Assembly (NCBI RefSeq): GCF_041146395.1
Contig: NC_090997.1
Span: 32,839,501 to 32,903,500, forward strand
DNA: 64,000 nt
Direction: 5' to 3'
From: Eulemur rufifrons
Lineage: Eukaryota; Chordata; Mammalia; Primates; Lemuridae
Shown: positions 1 through 11,260 of the stretch, one piece after another
Layout of the letters: every line of letters starts with the position of its first letter
Numbering within the stretch: the stretch's first letter is position 1
The notes under the pieces: model-generated
The model's input: the letters and a program-made list of their open reading frames with translations, nothing else
Databases searched by the model: none
What the model was told of the DNA's origin: nothing
Made by a program: the position numbers and the translations under genes

Positions 1-640
1 ATAAAAGCCTCAATCTGTCTCACATAAGCAAGGTCAAATTGTCCTTGAACCTAAGAATGAGAAGTGACTGTCAAGATTATATGGCCCAATCTTCTCCATC
101 AACAGATCAAGAAACAGATCCAGACAGACAGAGCAACCTGGCTTGGCTCACATAGCTCCTTAGTAGAAGTCTTAAAACTCAGTGCTTTCTTCTCTGTTAT
201 CAAATCCATCACACATTGTTTTCTCCATTAAGGCTTTAAGACCAGGTTATAACTGTGACCAAATAACTGTGGCTCCCATAAGAATTCAGGGGAAGGTAAG
301 ATCTTTAAGTTAATGATCTAAGAAGCCTCCAAGAAGGCATTGGAATTGAAGAATGAGTAGAATCTAGGTGGTTGGAAAGGAAGTATCATAATGATGGAAG
401 CAATACAGGCTAATGCATGGTGTCTGCCACATAGGCAGAGAGAGTGTTTAGAGTAGGATGGGACCCTGGTTATAAGGTTACCTGATAAGCCAGGCAGAAG
501 AGGTTCAATTTGATAGGGGAACAAATATAGAGCAATTAAAGTATTTTTATTTTAGAAAAGTGATGTGATGAACACAAAGACTAGCCTAGCAATAGGTGTG
601 TAAGAGAGAATGGAGGTGAGGAGACAAAAAGATTTGATGT
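1..640. other. Unassigned non-coding DNA
   Basis: Moderately AT-rich sequence with no recognisable gene, repeat family or long ATG-started frame. A GGAAGGTAAGA string near 290-301 resembles a splice donor, but no convincing acceptor and open frame precede it. Confidence 0.4.
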
Positions 641-644
641 GTTT

Positions 645-765
645 CATAGGAGCCTATCTAATAATATTAATAATACTTTATAGGGCTATTGTAAAGAACA
701 AGTGAGATAATATGAGAGAAAGTATTTGACAAGTATAAGTAGCTCTAGAAAGTAAAGGTTGTGTT
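645..765 (+). repeat. MIR SINE fragment
   Basis: The stretch reading from TAATATTAATAATAC through GGGCTATTGTAAAGAACAAG to GTATTTGACAAGTATAAGTA follows the sense-orientation MIR core and 3' part (the 'temporary free days' block of GGGTTGTTGTGAGGATTAAATGAG in the family). It is diverged and truncated on both sides. The call is from pattern recall, not from a search. Confidence 0.5.
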
Positions 766-1369
766 AAAAGTCTGGGGGTACGGGCCTCTCTGATCATGTC
801 TTGGTGACATGTATTTCTCTAGAAAAGCAAATTTGGAGTTGAACTCTGGATCTATTCCTACAGGATCACAGATAGAAATCTCTTCCCCTCAATGATTCCA
901 AAAGCTAGATTCCAAGGGGAGAGATGACCGTTGCCATCCTTAAGCCCCTGCAAGGTTGAGGATCAGTGATACTAAAATCCAAAAACAGGAGTAAAACTTT
1001 GAAGCAGACCACATAGTCAGTGTTTCTCTAAGTGAGTCAAGAAAGCATATAATTAAGTGCTAAATAAGGTAGTACAAGAAAGGAGGAGGACAGCAGAGAC
1101 AGCACCTGAGCCAGGGAAGAATGTGATGAAACCCAAGTTATTCGCTGATGCTGCAGTCAGCACCCTTCTCCTATCCCTTTTCCCTCTGCTCAACAATTAC
1201 TACTTACTAATGAGACTTTCCACAGTGTCCAGAGCTACTTATCTCTTCCCATGTTGTCCTCCTCTCTTTTCCTTCTTCTACAGCAACTCACCAGGGCTAA
1301 AAAAGAAATTTGAAAAAGTTATTACAATAAACTAAAAGCCATATATATCGAATATATACTGTGTGAATT

Positions 1370-1575
1370 ATTAGCTGATGGTGTTTTAATTGATAATCTC
1401 ATATAATTTCCAAAACATGTACCAAGTACCAAAACAAGAGGCAAGTACCATTATTCACATTTTCCAAATAAGAAAACTGAAGCTTAGGTCAAGAATACAG
1501 CTCAAGGCCACCCAGGCAGTAAATTGCAAAGCTAGGACTGGAATCAGGTCTGCTGACTCCTCAGCCTATGCTTTG
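1370..1575 (-). repeat. MIR SINE, antisense
   Basis: The landmarks of an antisense MIR appear in order: an ATAATCTCATATAATTTCC block, ATTATTCACATTTTCC, AAGAAAACTGAAGCTTAGG, then GGACTGGAATCAGGTCTGCT. Length is near the full core unit. Stop-free frames over it are chance products of the repeat. Confidence 0.65.
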
Positions 1576-2299
1576 AATCTCTTTCCTAAACTCTTCCCCT
1601 TTTTTTTTCCCCAATAAGCATGAAAATTCTCACTTATATGCTGAGGTTTTTATGGATACAGAGGTTATGAAGAATTATATGAGTTTGTAGATGAAAGTTT
1701 CGATAATAGACACTAGGAGTGCCTGGGTTTAACATACACTTGCCTGTCAAGTTATCATCTTTAGGACTGAAGTCTCCAAATGTGAGAACTAAAGGATATT
1801 GAGGGGACAATTCTCTACCCAGCATTCTTGTTCTGTTCTCTCTCAGGCCTTTTCAGTCTCTTAGGGTCCATTTCCAATCCTTTGCTTATCCTCCTAGTTC
1901 AAGAGAGAGAGGAGGCTGGGAATGGCGCTCCCACAAATCACCAACAGGCTGGTGAGGATGGTGGGTGTATCCCACTAGGAGGAGGGGTCTGTGAACTGTG
2001 GTCTCTTGAGCCTTGTGCACCTAAATAGCCTTAACTATATTTGTAGGAGGTATACCATGTATTGATTTACCTGCAGAGACGTTTCATGAGGGGGTCCCTA
2101 GCCACAGGGCCCAACAAAGAGATGACACTAACATGTCTGGTGCTGTAGGGGAAGTGATCAGAGCAGTGAGCATCTGGGAGTTTTTTTAATGCTCCTAAAA
2201 GAAAGCAACACTGGCCATTACAACATTGGCAAGAAAACTCTAACACTAATTCTTAAAATTTAGTGTCATTAACTCTCACTTTGGAAGGAGCCTGTTGGA
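1576..2299. other. Unassigned non-coding DNA
   Basis: No repeat family or gene recognised. A slightly GC-richer patch at about 1890-2010 contains short frames on the plus strand but no splice context or codon pattern that would support coding. Confidence 0.35.
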
Positions 2300-2424
2300 A
2301 CATAGATTCTAGATTCTGCTAATAGAAATTCTGATTCTGTAAGTGTGAGAGGCGCCCAGGAGTTCGAAGTTTTCTAAGTGACTCTGATACAGGTGGTCTA
2401 AGGACCACACCTTGAGACACACTG
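2300..2424 (+). mobile_element. MER5A-type hAT DNA transposon relic
   Basis: Sense-orientation 3' half of a MER5A-like non-autonomous hAT-Charlie element: ATTCTGATTCTG, then AGGCGCCCAGG, then GACTCTGATACAGGTGGTC and a terminal CCTTGAGACACACTG that follows the family's TTTGAGAACCACTG inverted end. The 5' half is too diverged to place, so no target duplication could be assigned. Confidence 0.65.
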
Positions 2425-4345
2425 CTCTAACCTCTTACAAAGCTGTCCAACTAACAAATTTGCACAGAGGAGAACACATATTCTACAAAAACAGCTTGTT
2501 CAAATACCAGTGGCAGGTTTTAGGTTGAGTAGTCACTTTTTAATAAGGCTACTAGGCTTTCCAGAAGTTGCCAGGCTTACAAATGTTGAGGCCTTAGTAT
2601 TTTCCTGATGTCACCAAATAACTATTACACAGGGCCCTCAGGAATAACATCATATCTCACCGCAGTCTACATTAGACCTCTTATACACCCAGTGCTTGTC
2701 TAGAGTGAAGACCTTCTTAGCAAGACACTATTTCCAGTGTTTTATTTACATTTAGTTTAAGATCGATGATAATTTTTCTCATTGCAGATTTAGTTGATTT
2801 CAAAAAGTACACTTTCCTTAATGCAACTGAGCTGAAAGGTTTTTATTTCATGCTATTTTAAAAATGAGTTTAAAAATCAGATAGCACTCAAGTGAAATAT
2901 TATAGTTATGATTAGGCCATTTAATTAGATATCCAATCACAATGCAAACAGCTACTATTTATTTAAGAAATATACCTTTTCAAAGGTTTCTGTTCTTCAA
3001 ACAAAACTAGGTCATAAAATGTATTATGTTAAATCAATATTGCTATCTTTCTCCTAGAAACCCTATCACTTGCCTTTGTCTCTTTCCAAATGTGTGTCCC
3101 TATTTTAAAGTATAAACTTTCAGGCTAGATACTGGAACTAAGCTGTTTTTCTGCCAGTTCTTTCTTCGATACCTTCTTTCTTTTCACTAAAGCATGATCA
3201 TAATTCTCTTTGGGATGGACATGATGGATTTTTAATTATTTCTCTGGTACTTTATTCAGCAATTTTTTTTAGTATCTATATTTATGCACTTATATATATA
3301 TTTTTTAAATCAACTTTTGTTGCTATAAGCTCCATGAAAAGAGAAAATGCCCAGTGCGGCACCTGACATCTAGAAGGCACTCTCGTGAAATGGTGAGAAA
3401 ACTAAAGGGCTCTGTCATTTACAGAATGGCATAATTAATAATTTCTCCTGTATATATTACTGACAAAATATGCATGCAATATTTAAGAGAATTTTGGTTA
3501 CAAAAAATGTTTGATCTTACTTTTTATGGAAGAAATGCAGGTTATCATGATAACCAAAAGTTAACACTCCATTGTTTTGCAATACAACCTGTGATGGCAA
3601 TATTTCAATACCATTGCCTGACTAAACCTTTAACATTAATTATTTATAAAAATTATACACGCTACTAACACATCCCAACAAAGCAGATTATGTAAGTGAG
3701 CTGTCTTGGCGTCAGTGATACTGAACACAGTAGCTATTTTCAATCCTTCATTAAAATTAGATCAAGATGTACTTGAATTATGTGTTACTGTTCCTGTGAG
3801 GAAGATTTACATTAGTTTAAGATTTACTTTGGTTGTGACATTTTCTTTTCCTTCTTTGTCATAAGAGTACCCTCCTCCACTCCTTCACCCAAAAAAAGTT
3901 TTCAGTAGAAAAAAGCAATACAGAAAACAAAAACAAAAACACAAACACCTGCCCAGTTCACCCTCTCCTATGCATAATAAATGCCTTGTTCTCCCCCTAA
4001 ACTGGGTTTGGAAGGGACTGTTGGGAACACCTGCCACTTGACCCTCAGGCTTGGCTCTCTGTCCCCACTCTGGCCCCTAGGACTCCAAATGGTGGAGCAA
4101 AGTAGACCAGTCTTAAGATTAGTAAAATAAGCAATAAGTAATTTATTTCTTACTAATGAAAGCCTTTAAATATTTCTGCTTTAAACCGCCAGACTTAAAA
4201 GTTACTTCTGAGTAGTATAAAAGGTGTATCCAGGCGCATGTAAAAATATCCTGGCCTACAGCTTCATAACTCGTGCACCAAGCTGAGGCCCAACAAAAAT
4301 CTCTAATGGAAATGTATTTTAAAAACTAGAAGACATCATAAATCA
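2425..4345. other. Unassigned AT-rich DNA
   Basis: About 1.9 kb with no named repeat or gene signal. Short AT-rich simple tracts occur (for example around 3290-3300). A longest chance frame near 3474-3668 lacks any splice or codon support. Confidence 0.4.
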
Positions 4346-4359
4346 CGTAGATGTAGCCC

Positions 4360-4450
4360 CATATATCACTCACGAGGAGATCTAAGTGGTTAAGTCACTT
4401 GTCCAAGGTCAAGCTGAGCCAGTTATGGGCAGAGCTGGTCCGCGACCTTC
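4360..4450 (-). repeat. MIR fragment at CpG-island shore
   Basis: GTTAAGTCACTTGTCCAAGG followed by CAAGCTGAGCCAGTTATGGG and GCAGAGCTGGTCC matches the antisense MIR block around 'TTGCCCAAGGTCACACAGC...GGCAGAGC'. The fragment sits immediately left of the CpG island. Confidence 0.5.
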
Positions 4451-4681
4451 TAACCTTTCCACCCCTGTAACCCCCTTGAACAGGCTCCCGGTAGCACAGG
4501 CCCCATAAGGTTCCCACGGATACGGTTCACAAGTCAGTAGCATGTTAATGCCTTTCAAGCTACCGCACTTTTATTTGTTCTCCCTGCCAGCTCCAAAAAG
4601 TATTAAAGGCTCTCTCCACACATCCTCCCAAGCCCAGGTGCCCCAAACCTCTTGAGCCCACCACGCCCAAAGCAGACTCAC

Positions 4682-5460
4682 CCGCAGACAGGGGTGCCGG
4701 AGCCCTCGGACGGACTCCGGCCCACCTCGCAGTCCTCGCCGGCCGCGCTGCGGCCCCGGCTGACGATGAGTCGAGAAAGTCACCCGCGGTGACCGCGGAC
4801 GCGAGGGGCGGGCCAAGCCGTGCCGCCCCGCTGAGGCGCCGCAAACTTTTCCCGGCTCGCAAGTTGCCGGGCTCGGCGGCCGCGGACCGACTTCCTTCTC
4901 TGGCCGCCGGAGCGAGGGGGCGCCCCTTCCCCGGGAGGGGGCTGGGCGAGCCGGGAGACGATCAAGTTGGGGTCCGGGGAGCGCAGGCGCCCCGCACTCT
5001 GAGACGCGCGGGGCCGAGCCGGCCGCATTGTCTCCACGGCCTCGGACCCAGCCAGAGCGGAGTTGCAGTACCGAATTTGCCACCGCTTTTCGCCGCCGCC
5101 GCCCACCGTGTTCTTTGTGTGCCTCTCGAAGCCCTCGGGCCGCTTCGCCGCTCGCCTGACAGCTGATGGGCTCACCACGCCGGTCCCGCGTCCTCTCGGC
5201 CGCCGCCAGCGGAGCCCGGCCCGGCCAGAGGAGGAGGGGACAAGAGGAGCGTTGACAGATGCTGTCTCGGATCGGCCACCGCTGGGGGAAAACCGGGACT
5301 GCCTCCTGTAGCCGCTGCCGGCAACCAGCCCCGGCCCCGCACTCGCCCCCTAGACCCGGTCGGCGAGGAGACCCTTGCCTCCGCGGCCGCCCGCGCAGGT
5401 CCGGTCCCGCGCCCGGTGCCCGGCTCCGCGGACAAGCGCGCTCGGTCAAGAATCCTGGGG
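4682..5460 (-). other. Candidate first exon, leftward gene (unnamed)
   Basis: On the minus strand the island ends in CTGCGG|GTGAGTC, a near-consensus splice donor (plus-strand ACTCAC at 4676-4681), so a first exon ending at 4682 is plausible. An alternative minus-strand donor, TG|GTGAGC, lies at 5176/5175. The 5' end given is approximate, inferred from the CCAAT boxes. All reading frames through the island are long because it lacks AT-rich stop codons. Their Arg/Gly/Pro/Ala-rich translations match no protein I recognise, so the exon may be wholly 5' UTR. The next exon would lie outside the window to the left. Confidence 0.35.
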
Positions 5461-5491
5461 AACCCGCTCCGCCCCCTGGCTGCAGCCCTCT

Positions 5492-5572
5492 CCAATGAGC
5501 TCGGCCTAAAGAGGGCAGTTCCGCCCAATCAAGTGTCGGAAAGCCCGGCCAGTCCCCGACAGTGTAGCCAAT
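5492..5572. promoter_or_regulatory. Three CCAAT boxes
   Basis: CCAAT occurs on the plus strand at 5492-5496, 5525-5529 and 5568-5572 (spacings of 33 and 43 bases), at the GC-to-AT transition of the island. Clustered CCAAT boxes are typical NF-Y sites about 60-150 bases from transcription starts. They fit a start just left of 5480 on the minus strand. Confidence 0.55.
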
Positions 5573-6198
5573 AGGACGCGCCTCCGGCAACACACCCGCC
5601 CTGATCCCCTAGGAACAAACTGCAAGGAGCCCAGCGGTGCGACCCTGATCCTGGCGCCCAGATCGAGTTAAGTCTGGCCTCAGCTGTGTCGCAAAGTCTG
5701 TCGAGGGAGGTCCGGTGTTTAAAGTATTGTAAGGAGTTGACCAAAATGGGAACGATGGACACACTACTTTTGTAGGTCATCTAAATCTCTACCCTCGATT
5801 TAAACGCCTTTCCTGGCCAAAGTTTGTATATGAAAGAAAGCTGAACAAACACCTTGTAGCGAGCGCTATTAACTATTTAATTTAAGGCCTTTCCTGTTAG
5901 AACATTGCTTTAAGGTGCCTATCAGGCGGCGCTCAGGTTGTTGCATTCACAGTCCTGAGCATTTGTATCATGAATAAAATTTGCCAGAACATCAGGTATC
6001 TGAAACAGGTTAGTTTCTATACTGCTCTAAAACGCAGACTGTCACTGGCGCTGCCTTGTTTCCCCCTCCCCCCAAGAATGACAATATAAGAATTCTTTAT
6101 GTATATCATCTTTACTGTGAATTTTATTTCTATAATAAAGTCACACAAAGTATCTTCTATATCTATCTTTTGATCACAGTACCTTGAACTGGCCTTGA

Positions 6199-6258
6199 GC
6201 CTTGGCCTCCCAAAGTGCTGGGATTACAGGCTGGGATTACTGGTCACCACGCCTGGCC
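6199..6258 (-). mobile_element. Alu fragment, rearranged
   Basis: CTTGGCCTCCCAAAGTGCTG is the antisense start of an Alu, ending in CACGCCTGGCC. Inside it the GCTGGGATTAC block is present twice and the expected CAGGCGTGAGC segment is replaced, leaving only about 60 bases of element. Confidence 0.75.
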
Positions 6259-9200
6259 AGTACTTTGCAAATAATAGGCACTTTATAGTTATTTGTTTCT
6301 TTGATTTAAATAGGATTACTCATTTGTTATTGTTCAAATGAAGTTTATAAACTTTATTGAGTTCTTTATTGAAAGTGGACTACATCATGATGAAAATAGT
6401 ATTTGGTGACACATATTTGCTTATCTTAAAATAAAATTATATTTTATTTGTACTTTAAATAGTTGTCATGCTCAGTTTATTTCTTCTGGTAATAAACTTT
6501 GCATTTTAAAATTTTTTGTACACATATTATATGTCTCTTCTGCATCAATTATTTTGATAAATTTATTTTTTAAAGGATGATCTGGTTCATTAGATCATTG
6601 GATAATCCTATGAACCAAATGGAGAGAGGGAGGGAGGGAGGGAAGAAGGAAGGAAGGGAGGGGATATCAAACAAGAAAAAAAGCTCTATATTACCACCTT
6701 GCTTTCGTGATTAAAACTCACCAGGCCTTACCACGTTAGTTTCAGGGTATAACATGAGCCCGAAGACTAACTTTTGTCAAAAGATCCAGGTTCTGTATTG
6801 ACCTTGAGCAAATCTCTTAGTAACAAACTCTGTTATGCTAGGGCAATATGCCCAGTTCTGCCTGCCTCATGCGGTGCTGTAAGATCCAACCAAGATGTTG
6901 TGCCAGGTGTAAAGCAGTCTTCAATGTGTCATTATTATTGTCTGCTTTTCTACAGGCAAGTATCTTGATACTTGCCCACTAGCAGCTTGTTAATATTTCC
7001 TTTGCACGGTTTTTCAATCTGAAAATTTTTTTGATCCTATCAGTTTTCCCTCAAAATGGATCTGAATAAACTCCTGTCTCCTAATTCTAGAGCAAAGCAG
7101 TGCTCTCAGGGTTTCTTTCTTTTTTTCTCTTTTTTAATGGAGAAGGTGTTAGGAGAGAAGGTAAGAATACTTAGGAAAGAATTCTGGATAGGAAAAATTT
7201 GAGAACTTTTGTTCACTACTGATTACTCTTAATATATTCCTCAAAAAACAAGATGTATTATAATGTCCAATTTAATATTCTCATGTTCATAATGTTTAAA
7301 AACTTATGTAAGTTTCAATGTACATATATATAAAAAATTAATGTATCTGATGTCTGCTAATGTGCATAGTTTTACCTGGAAGTTAATGGCTGGGTCAAAT
7401 TTATACCTATATAATCAAGTACTGAATTTAAAATTTTACAGGCATTTATTAAAGATTCACTTATGGATTTTATGCTTAATTTTCAAAGAGGAAAGTAAAT
7501 GTGTATTTTTAGACATATTTCCATGTTTCATAATGTAATTTGTTTACTTTGTTCCAAAATATGCCTAGTACAGAAGTTTAATTATTTCTTCAAACAAATG
7601 TACATATGGTAACACTAGAATGTGAAATTTGCTGAATTTAATTGAACCAGCAGTTGTTATTTTCAACTAATTAACTCTACATATTTCATTTTTGTGTGAA
7701 AATTGTGGAAAAATGGATCAACATGAATCCAATATATGTGACTTATTCAGTATATTTAAGTCAAAACCAGCATTTGTTATAATTTCTTGATAAGTCCTTA
7801 CCGATTTAATATAAGGAATTAATATTTTATCAATTATCTGGTTAACATTTGTGACTCCACTATCGTGATGTTTCATTTACTGAGTGATATTTTCAAAGTT
7901 TTTCATCAGTTGTCCAGAATGAAACAAAAGAGTTGTAGTTGTTGGAAAGCTATCAGTTTTAACACATTTTTAAATGTTTAGTAGAGAAACTGTGACTTTG
8001 GGGTTAGTTTTAGCATTTGTAAAGGCAATTTTTTAAAAATACATAGACATATGGTCTCTTCTAAGTTGCTTCACATGATCTGTGGTAATATGACTAATCA
8101 CAATATTATTTTCTCTGTATTTCTACATTTAAGAAACTGTCATCTTAAGATTGCTTCATCAATGAGTATGACAAGTAACGGCATTTATATCTTCTGAATT
8201 CTAATAGTTAAAATGCCTCTGAATTTCTGTGTCTTGGACAAATCCGACTTCCACATGACTTCTCTCCAATTCACTGAATCCAATTCATTCATATGAAAAT
8301 GATGTCATTGGGAATAATGAAATAATCTCTATATAGAGGGAATATAAAAATAATTAGCTCTATTTTTCTTTATATTTCTGACATGCGTGAGGGAAAAAAT
8401 GCTTTTGTGAACCACAATATCAGATCCCTTTAACTCTCTTTTTACAAAACTTGTATTTTTCTTATTTCTTGAACCCAACCATGCAGTTTCCTGATCATGT
8501 GATATATTTGGGGCAAGAATCTTTTATGTGCATACAGAGTAACAGAGAAAATTTCAGAAAACAGTGGTGATGGACACACTAGACTCCCTACCCCATTTTT
8601 TCTTGGGCCACAGTCCCTAAGGAAAAATTCTTTTAGACTTAAGCATTAGAAAAAAATGTATTTCTTTTGAAATTAAATATTTGTAACATATTTTTGTTTC
8701 AACTATCAGAAAGCTCAGAACTAAATTTACAGCTCAATTTAGCAAGGTATTATGGCTTCCTCCACTGTAATTTTGTAATAAATATAATTTTTACCTTGCC
8801 TTGGTTTACTTTTCATTTATACATTATTAGCTTATAATTGTATGTGTGCATTTTATGTAAGCTATCTAAAATGCTTTCTGAAATGAGATAAAATATAAAT
8901 GAATGAATGACATGTTTTGAGTATGAAGAGCTGAACATAACTTAATCAGAATGTGTAGTGAGGACAATATGAAGGATTTTCCTGTAGTTTTTCTTCACAG
9001 AGGAATAGGAATCTGATTCATCAGGTATTAGAAAGATCTCAAAACCTTTTTCAGAGAGGTAGAAAAAAATAGAGATATTAGACTGGGAAAATGTATTACA
9101 TTATTTTTTAAAGTTAAAATTATTTTTAAAAGACTTCTCCTGAGTGAGATACTATCTTGATACTGTTGCAGAACTTTATTTTATCATTTTTGCTTTTATA

Positions 9201-9290
9201 CGATATATTGTAATTAACTAGAACTTATAGGTTAAAAATATCCTTTTAAAATAGAGTAGTTTACACAAAGTAGATGGTAGCATCCCTTTT
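6259..9290. other. AT-rich unassigned DNA
   Basis: Three kilobases with no recognised gene or dated repeat. Contains the purine tract at 6623-6662. The stretch about 7900-8500 looks like single-copy sequence, but nothing functional can be assigned. Confidence 0.4.
6623..6662 (+). repeat. Purine-rich (GGGA)n-like tract
   Basis: An uninterrupted G/A run built from GGGAGGGA and GGAAGGAA units. This is a degenerate microsatellite; such tracts can be polymorphic. Confidence 0.8.
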
Positions 9291-10731
9291 CCAGGCCAGA
9301 AGTCAGCATGTAGGAGACGCTCAGTGGAGTTAGAAGGGTTTAAGTTATAAGTGATAGAAAACTCAGCATAACCTCACTTAAACATACAAGCAAATATATT
9401 AGCTCACATAATTTAAATTGCAAAACCTTGGTAAAGTAAAAGTAAAGGTATAGCTAGCTGAGAGGAGGTGGGATGAAAGAAGGAAAGAAGGGAGCAAAAG
9501 CAGAGGGATGGGTAGAGGCATGATGCCACATAGAAGGGTATCAGAAAACTTTATTGGACAAAATTTAGTTTTATCCTACTTTATTGGATAAAACTTACTG
9601 GACAAAAAAGAGAAATGTAGGTAGATATTTCTAAATTACAACCAACAAAACTGAAAATAATACAATAAGTGCCAAAATTAGAGTAGTATTGAAAGAAGGA
9701 CTAAACTAAGACCTTATTTCACATATCTCATTTTATATAGCTGCAGGTCAAGCAGATAAATAAATAATAAATACATAACAAATATAGAAATATATTAGTT
9801 ATTTCATTATTTAAATTCCATACTTTTTTCAAACAATAAGTTCATTGTTTAGTTTTCTACATGAAGAAACTAGAAGCACAAATGAGTAAAATACTTTACC
9901 TTTTAGGAGGGTTGTTACAATTGGATTTGAGGTAGGTTGTGGTCTTATTTGATTTTTGTAACTGAGTATAAATATTTTTTGATGAAAATTATCAATATTG
10001 CAGAAAAGATCTTAGCATTAATTTATTAAAAATAAATGTAGGATATCAATATATGTTGGGAAACCATAATTGTACAGTCTTTATTTAACACAGGATAAGA
10101 TGGGGTTTAAGTCCCAACTGTAAATATATGTGGTGGCTTTATGAAAGCAAATATAAAGGATATATAGTAAAATTGTTTTATATCTTCACAATCAATTTAT
10201 AATATAGTATTAACAGATTATCTTTTTTGTGCTTGAGAACAACTGTGCCTTTGGATCCTACAGATTTTAGGGCAGATTGGGTATCATGAGAATGCTTGTT
10301 AAATGCCTGTTTGTTTTTTGATGATGTAATTGTATCATTTGAAACTGTTTGACTCAGCAACAGGAAAACTCTATAGAAAATGTGTTCAATTGTGAGCTTC
10401 ATAGCTTGAGAAATGAATGAAAATTATGGAGAAGACTCTGTGGAAAGTTACAAAAAGAATTAGAAATCTGGAACATAGCTGATTTTGAGAAATTAACATT
10501 TTTGAGCTTGTGGGGCTTCAAATTTTAAGATATAATTCATAGTTAATTTTCTGTGCAAGTGGAGGAGAATAGTGGGCCCCACTGTGAAATGCTCCAGGGG
10601 GGTCTATTAGAATTGGTTCATCTTGGGTAAAAGGGAAATCAACATCAACCTGTTGGACTTGAAGAATACATTGTAAGTATTCATAGACAAAGAAAAATAT
10701 CATTACCAGAAGCCATGGAGGAAGAAAAGGG

Positions 10732-10757
<26 letters not shown>
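10732..10757 (+). repeat. (GT)13 microsatellite
   Basis: Thirteen uninterrupted GT units, likely length-polymorphic. Confidence 0.95.
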
Positions 10758-10763
<6 letters not shown>

Positions 10764-11089
10764 CTAGGCTAAATAAATGTTTGGATCACTGCCAGTTGAT
10801 AACAAACAAGATAGATCTAAAAAGCAAGCCCAGAATAATTAAAAAAACATGATAGAACTGAAAAATTACTGTCAGATATAATGTTTAATCCTAATTTGAA
10901 GACGATGTTTGTGGAAACTCCCTGAACCCTAACCAAGGTATCCTCATGTAGATGGCATCTTTCCAAGGTTTTCTGTAAATAAATACGGCAATGATAAGCA
11001 TTTTTTCATGCATATTTTTTTAATTTGGAAAGCACCTTCACATATGTAAAGTCATTAAATCCTCGTAACTTTTTCTTGAGATGATGAAG

Positions 11090-11260
11090 CAGCTTGGTGT
11101 AGTATTTCAATTCACAGACATGTTTGAGCTCCACTACTTCAACATCGCACCACTAATTTCTCTGGGCCTTTAAATGAGGATGATAATAATTACAGCTGTT
11201 ATAACCATCTCTTGTTGTATTGTTATGAGAATAGAGGCAGGTAATTTGTGTGAACATGAT
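11090..11260 (+). repeat. MIR SINE, sense
   Basis: AGCTTGGTGTAGTATTTCAA, then GAGCTCCACTACTTC, CTCTGGGCCTTTAAATGAGG and ATGATAATAATTACAGC follow the sense MIR from 5' head through core. Antisense MIR-like sequence flanks it at about 11025-11090 and 11295-11450 (ATCTCCATTTTATAGATAATGG), so one MIR may have inserted into another. Confidence 0.55.

Larger units (their letters stand above)
4640..5600 (-). promoter_or_regulatory. CpG-island promoter
   Basis: This is the only strongly GC-rich, CpG-dense block in the window and stands in sharp contrast to AT-rich flanks. CpG dinucleotides are undepleted throughout, as at germline-unmethylated promoters. Visible sites include a GGGGCGGG-type GC box near 4804-4811, an NRF1-like GCGCAGGCGCC at 4981-4991, and three CCAAT boxes at 5492-5572. 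Because the CpG-dense body lies left of the CCAAT cluster and a strong donor is seen only on the minus strand, transcription probably runs leftwards, starting at roughly 5400-5480. CpG islands are often bidirectional, so rightward transcription is not excluded. The gene served is not identifiable from the exon sequence. Confidence 0.8.

Noticed and set aside
4571..5593. 340-codon minus-strand frame across the CpG island, and other long frames in all phases there
   Set aside because: GC-rich DNA lacks stop codons by composition. The translations are Arg/Gly/Pro/Ala-rich, several frames are open at once, and the frame runs straight through the best splice donor.
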